Below are positions 16,519-25,842 of a stretch of DNA of 64,000 nt, piece by piece. Below the pieces are notes generated by a model, which saw only the letters and a program-made list of their open reading frames with translations, was not told where the DNA came from and made no database searches. This DNA comes from Roseovarius sp. A-2 (GTDB taxonomy: Bacteria > Pseudomonadota > Alphaproteobacteria > Rhodobacterales > Rhodobacteraceae), in the NCBI RefSeq assembly GCF_002072155.1, contig NZ_BDIY01000009.1:1-64000 (forward strand), given 5' to 3'. Every line of letters begins with the position of its first letter. The first letter of the stretch is position 1. The position numbers and the translations under genes were made by a program.

Positions 16519-17754
16519 TCAGGATAGCCCGTATCGCTGCATCTTCTCCCAGAGCGTGGTCCGAGCGATGCCCAGCATCCGCGCCGCCGCGCCCACCTGC
16601 CCACCGCTCCGCTCCAGCGCGGCAATGATCTGCGCGCGCTCGGCCACCTCGCGCACCTCGGCAAGGCTCTTGATACCCGCCTCTCCGGCCTGACGTTCTG
16701 GAAACAGATCAGCGGGCTGCAGCAGGTCACCCTGCGTCAACGATAACCCGCGCACCAGCCGCGCGCGCACCTCGCGCCCGCCGCCCGGCCAGTCGTGATC
16801 ACGCGCCGCCTCAAGGCACAGGGCGCCGATGCCGGTCACAGAAGACGCTTTCTCTGGCGCAAACATGTAAAAAAGCTGCTCAAGCAGCCACACCGCGTCC
16901 TCTGGGCGGGTGCCAAGCGGCGGTATCGGGATCTCCATCTGCGCCATTCGGTAATGGAGTTCCGGCGCAAACCCGCCGTCTTGCACCAGCCGCTCAAGAT
17001 CGGGGCCGCAGGCGGTCACGAGGCGTCCGTCAAGACCGCGCTCGATCTCTTCCACGAGCCGGTGCTGAAGCGACAGCGGCAGGCGGCTGACCGCATTCAC
17101 GAAAAGCGTCCCCTCACACAGCTGCCGTAACGCGCCGCTTTCCCCAAAGAGCGCGTCCTCCGGAGTACCCTCGCGCGCAAGGTTCACCTCCAGGAACGGT
17201 GCGGCCCGCCGCTCGGACATCTCATGGATGCGCCGCGCGACGAGGTCCTTACCCAATCCCGGCCCGCCCCGGATCAGCACTGGCGCGTCACTTTTGGCCG
17301 CATGGGCGATCAGCGCCTCCACCTGCTGCGCCGCCGCCGACACGCCCAGTACCGGTGGGAATTCCTGCGCCTCGCCATGTGCCAGAAGCTGAGCGAGACG
17401 GTCCAGGAAAACCGACATGTCGAACGGCTTGGTGATGTAATCCGCCGCACCGGATTTGATCAGCCGCACCGCTTGCTCGATGCCCCCCTGACCGGTGATG
17501 AACAGGAACGGCGGCGGCGTTGTCGTGCGACACAGCGTGGTAAATAGCTCTTCGCCGGTCCCATCCGGCAGCGCGATATCGCAGATCACCGCGTCGATCC
17601 TGCTTTGCGGCGTGCGGATCGCGCCCACCGCGCGGTTCATCTGCTTGAGCCACAGCACCTGTGCGCCCTCCAGCTCCAGCCGCTGCAAGAGCGAACCGCC
17701 CATGATCTCGTCATCCTCGACCAGAACGATCCGGCACCCATCAAGCATCGGCAC
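16519..17754 (-). CDS. aioR: AioR response regulator with degenerate sigma-54 AAA+ domain
   Basis: Response regulator expected to activate aioBA. Receiver domain (residues 9-125) has the acidic pair Glu13-Asp14 (also Asp15), phospho-acceptor Asp59 and Lys109. An NtrC-like AAA+ domain follows (155-370) with Walker A GGPGLGKD (163-170), then a Fis-type helix-turn-helix at the end (AARMLGIARTTLWEKMQRYG). The AAA+ part lacks the GAFTGA loop: LFGESGALRQLCEGTLF is about 20 residues shorter than normal, and the Walker B GTLFLDEI is GTLFVNAV. Start is GTG 17754 or ATG 17748, overlapping aioS. How it activates transcription is unclear. Confidence 0.88.
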   Translation of the reverse strand: MPMLDGCRIVLVEDDEIMGGSLLQRLELEGAQVLWLKQMNRAVGAIRTPQSRIDAVICDIALPDGTGEELFTTLCRTTTPPPFLFITGQGGIEQAVRLIKSGAADYITKPFDMSVFLDRLAQLLAHGEAQEFPPVLGVSAAAQQVEALIAHAAKSDAPVLIRGGPGLGKDLVARRIHEMSERRAAPFLEVNLAREGTPEDALFGESGALRQLCEGTLFVNAVSRLPLSLQHRLVEEIERGLDGRLVTACGPDLERLVQDGGFAPELHYRMAQMEIPIPPLGTRPEDAVWLLEQLFYMFAPEKASSVTGIGALCLEAARDHDWPGGGREVRARLVRGLSLTQGDLLQPADLFPERQAGEAGIKSLAEVREVAERAQIIAALERSGGQVGAAARMLGIARTTLWEKMQRYGLS

Positions 17755-19168
17755 CCCCTTTCCGCGCCGTTAGGAAAACGCGCACCGTCGTAAGACCGTC
17801 CGCGCGTGCAAGCTCTATCCTTCCCCCCAACTCCTGAACGAGATCGCGGACCAGGCGCAGGCCGACGCCACCGCCCGGTGCGAGTGCCACATCGCTCAGC
17901 AGCCGCGCCTGCGCAGCGTCGGACATCGGCGGGCCGCTATTGGAAATGGCAATCTCGAGTCCGTCGTCATACACCTGCGTTCGAAACATGATGAGCCCTT
18001 CGGGTCCGGTCGCCGCAGAGGCATTGAGCAACAGGTTGAGCATGATCTGCCGGACCGGTGCAGCGGGCAGCTCTGGCGAGGGTATGAGGTTCTCCGGCGC
18101 ACACCAGTCGATCCGCTGTTCCATCCGCTTGAGTTCGGGCAGGATCAGCAGGCGAACGTCCTCGAAATCATCGACCGAGAGCAGAGTTCCGTCCGGCTCA
18201 AGACGGTTCTGGTCCAGAGTGACCCGCGCCACGTCCCGCAGGTGTCGCAACCCGCGCTCCAGCAACTCGGCGGATTTCTCGACGACCTCTGGCCTGTCGG
18301 AAAATTTCCGGATCGTGTCCGTCGCGTTCAACAGCCCGCCAAGCGGGTTATTGATCTCATGCGCCAGCGACGACGACAGCCGCCCCAACGCCACAAAGCG
18401 TTCCCGCTCGGCCAGACGCCGCTCGATCTGCGATTTCGCGGCCACGTCATGCACCATGCTATTGTACGTGCGGGCCAAGCGGGCAAACTCACCATCGCCG
18501 GGCGGCACGTCGCGTTCGGCAATGGGCTGCGGCTCTCCCTCGGCCCCTGCCATCTGCTGCGCCAGAGTGGACACGGGTCGCAGCATCTGGCGCATCGCGA
18601 TGTATCCCAGCCCCGCAAGAATGGTAGTCGCAAGTGCGTTGCCCGCCAGCAGCAGCCACACCGCGCGCAACCGCTCACGCTGCAGGTCGGATACATCCAG
18701 TTCGGTGACGATGCGGCCCACCGTGCGCCCCTGGTACTCGAGCGGCGCAATCAGGCGAACGATGCTTTCGGACGTGCCCACCGACAACTCGTCAAGCGGC
18801 ACCGCCTCTTCGGCGACCCGGTCGATCGCGCTATCCACCGGCACCCGCCGAGGATCCGTCGCGGCCAGAACCCGACCGGCATCGTCGGCCACCGCCGTCA
18901 GGATCATGCGCCGCCCCTCGCTCTCGCTCGACGCGCGCTCCAGCGTGTCATAGACCTCCCAGACGTCCCGGCGCAGGACCAGTGGGCCGAGCGCCACCGA
19001 CAGCCCCTCGACATGCAGCGCCGCCAATTCGCGCAACCGTGCGTCCTGCACACGCCCCAACGCCGACAATACCTGTTGCGACGCGACAACCCCGACCAGC
19101 ACCATCATCGCCGCCCCGAGCAGAGGCAGCCTGAGCGACAGCGGCAGACGACGCAAAATCCGGGGCAT
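17741..19168 (-). CDS. aioS: AioS sensor histidine kinase
   Basis: Inner-membrane kinase of 475 aa that should sense arsenite together with AioX and phosphorylate AioR. Two membrane helices (about residues 10-30 and 170-195) flank a periplasmic sensor domain, then a HAMP region, the H-box SLAHEINNPLGG with phospho-acceptor His270, an N-box (MLNLLLNASAAT) and a glycine-rich ATP lid (GGGVGLRLVRDL). The D-box usually DxGxG reads NSGPP, a modest deviation. It starts directly after the aioX stop (TGAATG) and overlaps aioR by 14 bases, so the three genes form one operon. Confidence 0.9.
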   Translation of the reverse strand: MPRILRRLPLSLRLPLLGAAMMVLVGVVASQQVLSALGRVQDARLRELAALHVEGLSVALGPLVLRRDVWEVYDTLERASSESEGRRMILTAVADDAGRVLAATDPRRVPVDSAIDRVAEEAVPLDELSVGTSESIVRLIAPLEYQGRTVGRIVTELDVSDLQRERLRAVWLLLAGNALATTILAGLGYIAMRQMLRPVSTLAQQMAGAEGEPQPIAERDVPPGDGEFARLARTYNSMVHDVAAKSQIERRLAERERFVALGRLSSSLAHEINNPLGGLLNATDTIRKFSDRPEVVEKSAELLERGLRHLRDVARVTLDQNRLEPDGTLLSVDDFEDVRLLILPELKRMEQRIDWCAPENLIPSPELPAAPVRQIMLNLLLNASAATGPEGLIMFRTQVYDDGLEIAISNSGPPMSDAAQARLLSDVALAPGGGVGLRLVRDLVQELGGRIELARADGLTTVRVFLTARKGGADA

Positions 19169-20020
19169 TCACGTGTCCAACAGGCGCATGCGGGCCGCAA
19201 TGCCGTCGAATATGCCCTTGGGGGCCTCCTGGAACCCGTCCAGTTGCAAGGCTGCCAGCGCCGCGCGCCCCGGCTCGGACCGCGAAAGCCCCATCAGAGC
19301 GCCCCGCAGCGCCCGAACCGGCTCCGCGTCCGCGACATCCTTGCGTGCGCAGACAGGTGGAAAGCCCAGCCATTCCGACTTGCCGATGACGCGGGTGCGC
19401 GCGGTCAGGTCCGGCTCCACCTTTTCCAGTGCCTCCCAGACATAGCCGTCCACGCTGCCCGATTGCACCAGCCCGTCAGCCACCGCGCGCACCACGTTAC
19501 GGTGCCCGTAGGTAAAGATCGCGCGCGAAAACCACTGCTCGGGCCGCGCACCCATGGCAATCAGATCGCTCGCTGTGACCAGATAGCCGGAATTGCTGTC
19601 GGGATCGGAAAACGCATGCGTCGCCCCGCGCAGATCGGCGAGGCTCGCGGCCTCGGCGCGCGCTCCCACGATCAGGTAGGATTGGTAAAGCGGCTTGCCG
19701 CGCCAGACCGGCACCGCCACCAGATCGAGCGCATCTCGATGCTGCAGATACGGATATCCGCACAGCCATGCCGCATCGAGCGAGCGCTCCAGCAACAGCC
19801 CCGTCACCTCCTCGTAGGTACGCCGCTGCACAAGCTCGATCTCGCGCCCCATCGCGCCCGCCAACGCCTGCCGCAGCCGGTCGATGATCACCGCGTCATT
19901 GTCGAGAAAGACCGGCGTAAGGCCCAGCCTGAACGGGGTTTGAGCGACACTGCGCATCGGCAGCGTCGCCAATGCGACCCCTCCCATCATGATCGCCGCG
20001 CGCCGTGTCAACCATTTCAT
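19169..20020 (-). CDS. aioX: AioX periplasmic arsenite-binding protein
   Basis: Member of the phosphate/phosphonate-binding-like family that presents As(III) to the AioS kinase. The 283-aa precursor has a Tat-like signal (LTRRAAIMMGG) and mature domain with Cys87 in the WLCGYPY motif; a cysteine in this position is required for arsenite binding in characterised AioX. A second cysteine is in PPVCARKD. The start at 20020 has a GAAGAG box; a start 24 bases earlier is possible. First gene of the aioXSR operon; upstream of it lies IS debris rather than a gene. Confidence 0.88.
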   Translation of the reverse strand: MKWLTRRAAIMMGGVALATLPMRSVAQTPFRLGLTPVFLDNDAVIIDRLRQALAGAMGREIELVQRRTYEEVTGLLLERSLDAAWLCGYPYLQHRDALDLVAVPVWRGKPLYQSYLIVGARAEAASLADLRGATHAFSDPDSNSGYLVTASDLIAMGARPEQWFSRAIFTYGHRNVVRAVADGLVQSGSVDGYVWEALEKVEPDLTARTRVIGKSEWLGFPPVCARKDVADAEPVRALRGALMGLSRSEPGRAALAALQLDGFQEAPKGIFDGIAARMRLLDT

Positions 20021-20150
20021 GCCGTTCTCTTCGTTCCGCCGCATTGCTGCACTGTACCTTTGATACGCCGCTCCCGGTAGGAAATGTTTCAGCTTTGCCC
20101 TGTATCAGATTGAACGCGCCAAGAGGTGAAAATTTAAGCGGAGGCTCTCT

Positions 20151-20291
20151 GGTATCTCGCGAACGGCATTCATCGAAGCCCACAAATGGGTAAAATCTGC
20201 CGACGATATCCTCGCCGCAGTCAAAAGGTTCTGCCAACGCGCGCAGAAACCCCTATGCAGCGAACTTTGGGGTCAGGTGACAAGGCCGTGA
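20151..20291 (+). mobile_element. IS630-like transposase C-terminal remnant
   Basis: The plus strand reads HKWVKSADDILAAVKRFCQR and stops at 20289-20291, which resembles the C-terminal KSADDIL..VKRFC end of IS630-family transposases. Nothing upstream extends the match, so only the tail is left. Identification rests on this short motif. Confidence 0.5.
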
Positions 20292-20520
20292 TCAAGCTCA
20301 CCTCAATGTCAACTACCACTCCCGTTTGTGACAACATAGTACTCCGTCACCTCGAGTTCCAATTGATTGGGTAGTGTCGAGCTACATCTTGTCAAAGCAT
20401 GGATGTCCGCTCTGGATATCTGCGATCAACCAATGGTACGCGCAGCGAATGCCCGGAATCCGCCGTGACTGCGGGACCGTCACGAACGGCCCTTAGCCGA
20501 CGCTTCGAATATGTAGTAGG

Positions 20521-20637
20521 GAACGACGGCTTGCCGCTCGGCGTGGCGCAAAGTGCGCCAAGATTGCCCTCGCGAGGAAATTAGCCGTCATCATGCACCG
20601 GATTTGGGTGGACGGCACAGAGTTCGGAAAAGCCTGA
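20521..20637 (+). mobile_element. IS110-family transposase C-terminal remnant
   Basis: The plus strand encodes [20 protein letters not shown] followed by RIWVDGTEF and a stop at 20635-20637. This is the conserved end of the IS116/IS110/IS902 transposase domain (RRG..A..ALARK.AVI.HR.W.DGTEF). The serine-box and catalytic parts are missing or eroded upstream. Together with the neighbouring IS630-like tail it marks 20.1-20.7 kb as a graveyard of insertion sequences. The stretch 20292-20520 holds no recognised gene. Confidence 0.62.
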
Positions 20638-20748
20638 CAGACAAGGAACACCCATCCTTCCGCAAGGAAGGCGGCCCTGAAGCGACTTGATGAGGGAAAC
20701 CCGCCTCGTTCTTGTGCTTGACCCGGTATCTGACCCGGAAGTTGAAGC

Positions 20749-21021
20749 ATGAACCGGAATCTCGGGCGCAGCAGCCTGCGCCGAAAAAAGCGCTGTAGCG
20801 ACGCAATGGCCGAGTATGGCAACTTGCCTTCGCCTTTAAGGCAATGGCTGTCGGAAGCTGCTCTTCCGTGGTCTCCAGCTTCGGCGCGGCGTTTCTAGGC
20901 GAAGTCCCCCGCCAAGGGTTTGTCACCTGAAGAAACGCTGCAATCGCTGGCTTTGGCAGAAGCGCAAACACTCGCCCGAGACCAGCATTCGCCTTCGTTA
21001 CAAATCCACTCTCACCCCTGA
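20749..21021 (+). pseudogene. DUF6525-like protein gene with amber stop
   Basis: One frame runs from MNRNLGRSSLRRKKRCSDAM through LPSPLRQWLSEAALPWSP to a TAG at 20896-20898 (codon 50), then continues in the same frame with AKSPAKGLSPEETLQSLALA to a TGA at 21019-21021. The layout resembles the short DUF6525 proteins of Rhodobacteraceae (LRRWL..AALPWSP..RR.W). The stop lies where that family has Trp, consistent with a TGG to TAG change. No function is known for the family. Identification is from memory of the motif. Confidence 0.55.
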
Positions 21022-21292
21022 CCAGCCTGCCTGCGTACTTGTTGCCCCACTGGCTCTTGCAGAGGGCTTTTGGGTTTGCCGGGAAAAATCAGGCCGCAGA
21101 GGAAATTTCCGCCACGTCCGGGATATCCTCCCCCTTCAAGTTTGAGCGCTTTCGTGACACTGAGCCGCATTGAGAAGCCTCAAGAATGTCATCAGATGTG
21201 GCAACGCTGGCGCTCGATGAGCACGGTTGCCCTTCGGCTTGGCTGACCAGCCCAGCCATATTGGCCCGAAGACCTGCGTGAAAGGCGAGCAG

Positions 21293-22189
21293 ATGATCCC
21301 GAGAGTTGATGCAAAAGCCCTTTTGGCGGGCGACCCTTACGCGGTCGATGCCGTGCGCCGATGGGCGCCGGAAATAGGCTTCATAACACTCTACAACACG
21401 CCGATCTCCGAGTCGCATGTGCGCGATGTGATCAAAACCTACCGCGCCTTCTTCAAGCTACCCGCCGATCAGAAGGCGCAGGCCGACATGGCCCGGACGA
21501 AGGCCAACCGGGGTTGGGGCGGGGCGCAGTCCGAACAGGTCGACCCAGACGCCCACCCCGATTACAAGGAGGTCTTCGATTGCGGTTTCGAGGCGCCGGA
21601 AACGGGCCTCCGCACCTACGCGCCCAACCTCTGGCCGGATCAGCCCGAGCGCTTCCGCCAGACCATCGAGGGCTATTACAACGAGGCGTGCGCGTTCTCT
21701 GTGGACGTGCTGGGGGCGATCGCGGGGGCGATTGGCGAGGACGAGAGCTATTTCGCCGACAAGTTCGACCGACCCATGGCGCTCCTGCGGGGCAATTATT
21801 ACCCTGAGCGGCCCGAATGGGCGGGGGAGCATGATTTCGGCATCGCTGCGCATACCGACTATGGCTGCCTCACGTTGCTGGCCACCGATGGCACACCCGG
21901 GCTTGAGGTGCGCACGCGCGACGGCGATTGGCTTGCCGTGAATACGCAGCCCGGAGAGTTCATCATCAATTTCGGCGAGATGCTTGAAATGTGGACAAGT
22001 GGCCGGGTCGTGGCCACGCCGCACCGGGTCATTGGCAGCAGCGACGAGCGCATATCTGTGGTGCTCTTCTTCAACCCCAACCACGACACCAATGTTGCGC
22101 CCATCGGCTCGCACCGGACCATTCGCGCGGTTGATCACCTGCAAAAGCGGTTTGATGAGACCTATTTGCATTTGCAGGACAAGGCCTAA
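21293..22189 (+). CDS. Isopenicillin-N-synthase-like 2-oxoglutarate/Fe(II) oxygenase
   Basis: A 298-aa non-haem iron oxygenase. The C-terminal double-stranded beta-helix carries the facial triad: HTD in AAHTDYGCLTLL and the distal His in VATPHRV, with the 2-oxoglutarate-binding Arg-x-Ser in DERISVVLFF. The N-terminal DIOX_N part is present (GFITLYNTPI). The start at 21293 gives MIPRVDAKAL, typical for the family. The gene stands alone between IS debris and the RpiR cluster; about 270 bp on each side (21022-21292, 22190-22461) show no gene. Substrate cannot be predicted. Confidence 0.85.
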   Translation: MIPRVDAKALLAGDPYAVDAVRRWAPEIGFITLYNTPISESHVRDVIKTYRAFFKLPADQKAQADMARTKANRGWGGAQSEQVDPDAHPDYKEVFDCGFEAPETGLRTYAPNLWPDQPERFRQTIEGYYNEACAFSVDVLGAIAGAIGEDESYFADKFDRPMALLRGNYYPERPEWAGEHDFGIAAHTDYGCLTLLATDGTPGLEVRTRDGDWLAVNTQPGEFIINFGEMLEMWTSGRVVATPHRVIGSSDERISVVLFFNPNHDTNVAPIGSHRTIRAVDHLQKRFDETYLHLQDKA

Positions 22190-22461
22190 GTTTTCATTCC
22201 CGGCATCTGATTGTGAAACGGCTCCGATACGTGACCCACTTTGATGTTGGCCTAAAGGACTGAAATTGTGTTGTTATCCAGAGTTTCGGAGGGGTCACAA
22301 TCGGCGCCGGGCGTGATCCCCACCCAACCGGATATTTCTTATTTGAATTCAGCCACTTGTGCGGAAAGTCGCCGGGGTCAAGATTGGGCGCCGACTCACA
22401 GCCGATCCTACAGGCGCCAGTCAGCAGTGGTTCAGTGTACTGCGCAACCTGCCAAAGTGCT

Positions 22462-23415
22462 CTATGATATCTCGATGTCGAGTTTCTTGATCATGTCGTC
22501 CCGGGCCGTGAGGGCCTGCTTCGCCTCTTCCGGCAAGGCCGCCGCGCAGCCGTTTATCAGGCATTCGGCAGCCAGGGTGAAGGTGGTCAGGGAATTCGAC
22601 AGGAAACTGGTTTCATGCGGTACAAGGATGGCCGCCTGCGAAACTGCGGCGAGTGGGGAACTGGCCCGGTCGGTGACGGCGACAATGTTGATGTCGTGGT
22701 CGGCAGCTGCGCGGGCTGTGGCCGCGACCTGTGTCGAATATGGTGCGCAGGAGGCCGTGATCAAAACGTCCCTCGGCCCCATTGAAGCGAGGCCCTCGGC
22801 AATGCCGAGGTTGCTGGAATCCAGCATATGCACATCCGAGCGGATCATACGCAGGCCGTAGACCAGAAAGCTGGCAAAGGCGTGGAATTGGCGAATTCCG
22901 TGGACCATGATACGCGGGGCTGAGGTGATCAGGGCGGTTGCCTGTTGGAATTGTCCAACGTCGCAACCTTCGATGAAGCGTTCGATATTGGCCTGATTCT
23001 CCCGGCACAAGCGGGCGATACCGCCCATTCCGGTAGCATCTTCACCGGCCAGTGCAGTTTCTGCCTGTCGGGTATAGAAATCCCCGGGGGCCGACATGGA
23101 GGCATCAAGCAGGACCTGCTGAAAGGCACCGAAACCGGAATAGCCAAGAGTACGCGCCAGCCGGGTCAGGGTGGAAGGGTTGACCGACAGTTTTTCAGCA
23201 AGAGCTGTAATTGACAAAAGCGCGGGATCGCCGCGTAGGTCAATGATGTTGGCCAACGCCGTCTGCGCTTTCGGCCCCAGTGACAGATGGGTGTCCCCGC
23301 GCGAGATGCGCAACATGAGGTCGCGCATCTCTTGTACATTGCGCGGGGGGAAGGTCTGCCCCCCACGGGCACTGTCAGGGGTTTGCAAATACCGGGGTGT
23401 CCGAAGTTTGGTCAT
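22462..23415 (-). CDS. RpiR-family transcriptional regulator (HTH plus SIS domain)
   Basis: A 317-aa regulator. The N-terminal helix-turn-helix reads ALAEKLSVNPSTLTRLARTL, followed by a C-terminal SIS domain (about 140-290; RIMVHGIRQFHAFASFLVYG and DVLITASCAPYSTQVAATA) that normally binds a sugar phosphate or a related small molecule. The start overlaps the end of the C45-hydrolase gene by 41 bases; a later start is possible. As the last gene of a minus-strand operon with an amino-acid ABC transporter it is the likely local regulator. Candidate binding motifs lie at 26596-26684. Confidence 0.85.
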   Translation of the reverse strand: MTKLRTPRYLQTPDSARGGQTFPPRNVQEMRDLMLRISRGDTHLSLGPKAQTALANIIDLRGDPALLSITALAEKLSVNPSTLTRLARTLGYSGFGAFQQVLLDASMSAPGDFYTRQAETALAGEDATGMGGIARLCRENQANIERFIEGCDVGQFQQATALITSAPRIMVHGIRQFHAFASFLVYGLRMIRSDVHMLDSSNLGIAEGLASMGPRDVLITASCAPYSTQVAATARAAADHDINIVAVTDRASSPLAAVSQAAILVPHETSFLSNSLTTFTLAAECLINGCAAALPEEAKQALTARDDMIKKLDIEIS

Positions 23416-24394
23416 AAACGCTCCAATCCACAGTGGATGATCCTACGCGGAATACGGCGGACGCAAGGGTATTCTCGTTGTCGGGGTCCTTGGCGTGGCA
23501 TCTGTGAACCGGAAGGCCGGCGCCGCCGGTATCGCGCAGAATGTGCAAGGGATTCCTCACACCTTCGGCCAACATATCGGTGCCACGCGCCTGACGGTCG
23601 CGGGACGAGGCCGTAACCAATTGGTCCTTGGCGCCGTTGCCCATGTGAAGGGCGTGGTTTGCGTGAACTGATGGCGTGTCAATTTCTTTGGTCGAACAAT
23701 CGCCCCCGCCGAACTCAATGCTCATCAGGCGGGGGTCGCCCACCTGTGCAAGTGTCATGTGAAACCCGCCGCAGGCATTATTGCGTGCCAACAATCGCAG
23801 GGCGTCGTCCAGTGTCGTGCAGGTCAGAAGGGCCCGGCCCACCCCCATACGGGGCAGGCTGGCATCAACGCTCCGTAGGCGCAGGTTGTTGACCGCTTGC
23901 ACCAGTCCGGCGGCATTGGTGGAAAAGGTATGGCCGGGAATTGACCCGGGATAGCAGAACGACAGGAAGGCCGGGCCGTCATCGGGGGCGACTTTGGCCA
24001 GCATGGCATGCCCCCGGAAATCGGGCAGGCCGTCCTCGTTATGGCCGATCACTGGAACATCGCCAGGTATTTGTACCGTGGTGCAGCCATCGGGCACGTT
24101 CGACATCAGGTCGCCCCGGCAGTTCCACGCAACCACCTGTTCCAGCGGCAGGTTCAGCCCTTCGGCCAATCCCTGCAACTCTTCCCAGATGGCAGGAAAC
24201 AGGGTTCGAAGGTTTTCCGCCATGACCTGCACATTGTCGGCATGGGCCGGGTCGGTCACCGCCAGCCAATAATCGACTTTAGTCAGTACATCATGCACCG
24301 CGTCGCGGCCTGCTTCGCCCAAGGTCCGGCCTATTTTGCGCGGGGTGCCCCGGGCCATAACCTGCCGCAATTCGGATACAGTGCTGTCAGACAT
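23375..24394 (-). CDS. C45-family Ntn-hydrolase (acyl-CoA:6-APA acyltransferase-like)
   Basis: A 339-aa protein of the C45 peptidase family, whose members cleave themselves before a nucleophilic Cys and then hydrolyse or transfer acyl groups on amino compounds. The conserved segment [18 protein letters not shown] contains the likely nucleophile Cys in DGCTT, followed by VIGHNEDG, the usual context. No signal peptide is seen, so it probably acts in the cytoplasm on an imported N-acyl amino compound. It overlaps the ABC ATPase gene by 8 bases. Substrate is unknown; the link to the transporter is inferred from operon structure. Confidence 0.78.
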   Translation of the reverse strand: MSDSTVSELRQVMARGTPRKIGRTLGEAGRDAVHDVLTKVDYWLAVTDPAHADNVQVMAENLRTLFPAIWEELQGLAEGLNLPLEQVVAWNCRGDLMSNVPDGCTTVQIPGDVPVIGHNEDGLPDFRGHAMLAKVAPDDGPAFLSFCYPGSIPGHTFSTNAAGLVQAVNNLRLRSVDASLPRMGVGRALLTCTTLDDALRLLARNNACGGFHMTLAQVGDPRLMSIEFGGGDCSTKEIDTPSVHANHALHMGNGAKDQLVTASSRDRQARGTDMLAEGVRNPLHILRDTGGAGLPVHRCHAKDPDNENTLASAVFRVGSSTVDWSVYDQTSDTPVFANP

Positions 24395-25112
24395 GTTGTA
24401 GAAAGTCCTTCATCCTGTCGTTAGCCGGTGTATCGATCACCTCGCGCGGGTTGCCATCGACGGCGATATGCCCGTGCTCCATGAAGATCAGCCGGGTGCC
24501 CACTTGTTTGGCGAAGCCCATCTCATGGGTGACGACGACCATGGTCATGCCGTCTTCGGCAAGCGCGCGCATGACGTTCAGCACTTCCTGCTTGAGTTCG
24601 GGATCCAGCGCCGAGGTGGGCTCGTCGAACAGCATCACCTTGGGTTTGACCGCCAGTGCGCGGGCAATTGCCACCCGCTGTTGCTGACCACCCGATAGTT
24701 CCGATGGGTAATGCCCGGCCTTGTCGCGCAGTCCGACCTTTTCCAACAAGTCCAGCGCCGTTTCCCGTGCCTGTGTCTTGCTCAGTCCGCGTACCTTAGA
24801 CGGCCCTAAGGCCACGTTTTCCAGTGCGCTGAGTTGCGGAAACAGGTTGAATTGCTGGAAGACCATCCCGGCCTCCTGCCGGATTTCGCGCAGTTGCTTG
24901 GAACTGCCGGTCACGCTTAGCCCGTCAACGATCAGGTCACCGCCGGTGATGGTCTCCAGCCCGTTGATACAGCGCAGCAAGGTGGACTTGCCCGAGCCGG
25001 AGGGGCCCACGAGAACCACGACCTCGCCCGCATCAATTGACAGGTCGACCCCGTCGAGAACCTTGAGCGGGCCGAAATGCTTGGAGGTGTTCTTGAAGTC
25101 GATGATGCTCAT
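24387..25112 (-). CDS. Polar amino-acid ABC transporter ATPase
   Basis: GlnQ/HisP-type nucleotide-binding subunit of 241 aa with Walker [10 protein letters not shown], signature [15 protein letters not shown], Walker [13 protein letters not shown] and the switch His in VTHEMGFA. The start overlaps the permease stop (ATGA). It belongs to the minus-strand operon binding protein-permease-ATPase-C45 hydrolase-RpiR. Substrate is probably an amino acid or an acylated amino acid. Confidence 0.93.
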   Translation of the reverse strand: MSIIDFKNTSKHFGPLKVLDGVDLSIDAGEVVVLVGPSGSGKSTLLRCINGLETITGGDLIVDGLSVTGSSKQLREIRQEAGMVFQQFNLFPQLSALENVALGPSKVRGLSKTQARETALDLLEKVGLRDKAGHYPSELSGGQQQRVAIARALAVKPKVMLFDEPTSALDPELKQEVLNVMRALAEDGMTMVVVTHEMGFAKQVGTRLIFMEHGHIAVDGNPREVIDTPANDRMKDFLQHV

Positions 25113-25765
25113 AGGATCCTCATACGTTTTTCGATGGTGCGCAGGATCAGGCTCAGCGTGCCGGTCATGACAAGATAGATGATCGCGACCGCCGTCCAGA
25201 TTTCGACTGCGCGAAAGTTCGAGGCCATGATCTCCTGTCCGGTACGGGTCAACTCACCCACGCCGATGACGATGAACAGCGAGGTGTCCTTGAGGCTTAC
25301 GATGAACTGGTTGCCCAAAGGTGGGATCAGCCGGCGAAAGGCCAGCGGCCCAACGATATACGTCAGGACCTTCCAATGCGGCAGGCCGATGGCCAGGCCC
25401 GCCTCGGTCAAGCCCTTGCTTATCGACAAAAAGGCACCGCGGACGATTTCCGCGATATAGGCGCCTGCGTTGACGACGATGGCAAGGACGGCCGCACTCA
25501 TTGGGTCAATGCGCAAGTCGGCTAGGACGGGCAGGGCAAAATACAAGAACATGACCTGCACCACGATGGGCGTGCCGCGGATGACCTCGATATAGGCGAA
25601 GGCGATGGCGTTCAGGATGCGCCCGCCGTAGGCACGCATCAGCCCGGCAAGCGTGCCCAGTACGAGGCCGCCGATCAGCCCGACCACTGTGATGTAAACC
25701 GTCGTTTTCGCGCCCTCAAGAAGTTGGGGCATGAATTCGACGATGACGGACCAGTCCGTATCCAT
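25109..25765 (-). CDS. Polar amino-acid ABC transporter permease
   Basis: HisM/GlnP-type permease of 218 aa with five predicted helices. The EAA-like coupling motif appears in [24 protein letters not shown] region ([18 protein letters not shown]), which docks with the ATPase. Only one permease is present, so a homodimer is likely. It lies 77 bp after the binding-protein gene and overlaps the ATPase gene by 4 bases. Confidence 0.92.
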   Translation of the reverse strand: MDTDWSVIVEFMPQLLEGAKTTVYITVVGLIGGLVLGTLAGLMRAYGGRILNAIAFAYIEVIRGTPIVVQVMFLYFALPVLADLRIDPMSAAVLAIVVNAGAYIAEIVRGAFLSISKGLTEAGLAIGLPHWKVLTYIVGPLAFRRLIPPLGNQFIVSLKDTSLFIVIGVGELTRTGQEIMASNFRAVEIWTAVAIIYLVMTGTLSLILRTIEKRMRIL

Positions 25766-25842
25766 GGAAGGCCTCCGTTATTGGGTGTCAAAATAGGGGA
25801 AGGGATGGTCGGACCAAAAGCGGCCCGACCTGGTCAAGCGGA

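Noticed and set aside
18242..20080. Open frame of 612 codons antisense to aioS and aioX
   Set aside because: Composition is Arg/Gln/His-rich as in shadow frames; aioS and aioX on the other strand have complete motifs.
22190..22461. Possible transposase debris between the oxygenase and RpiR genes
   Set aside because: Short translated pieces did not match any transposase motif I could name.
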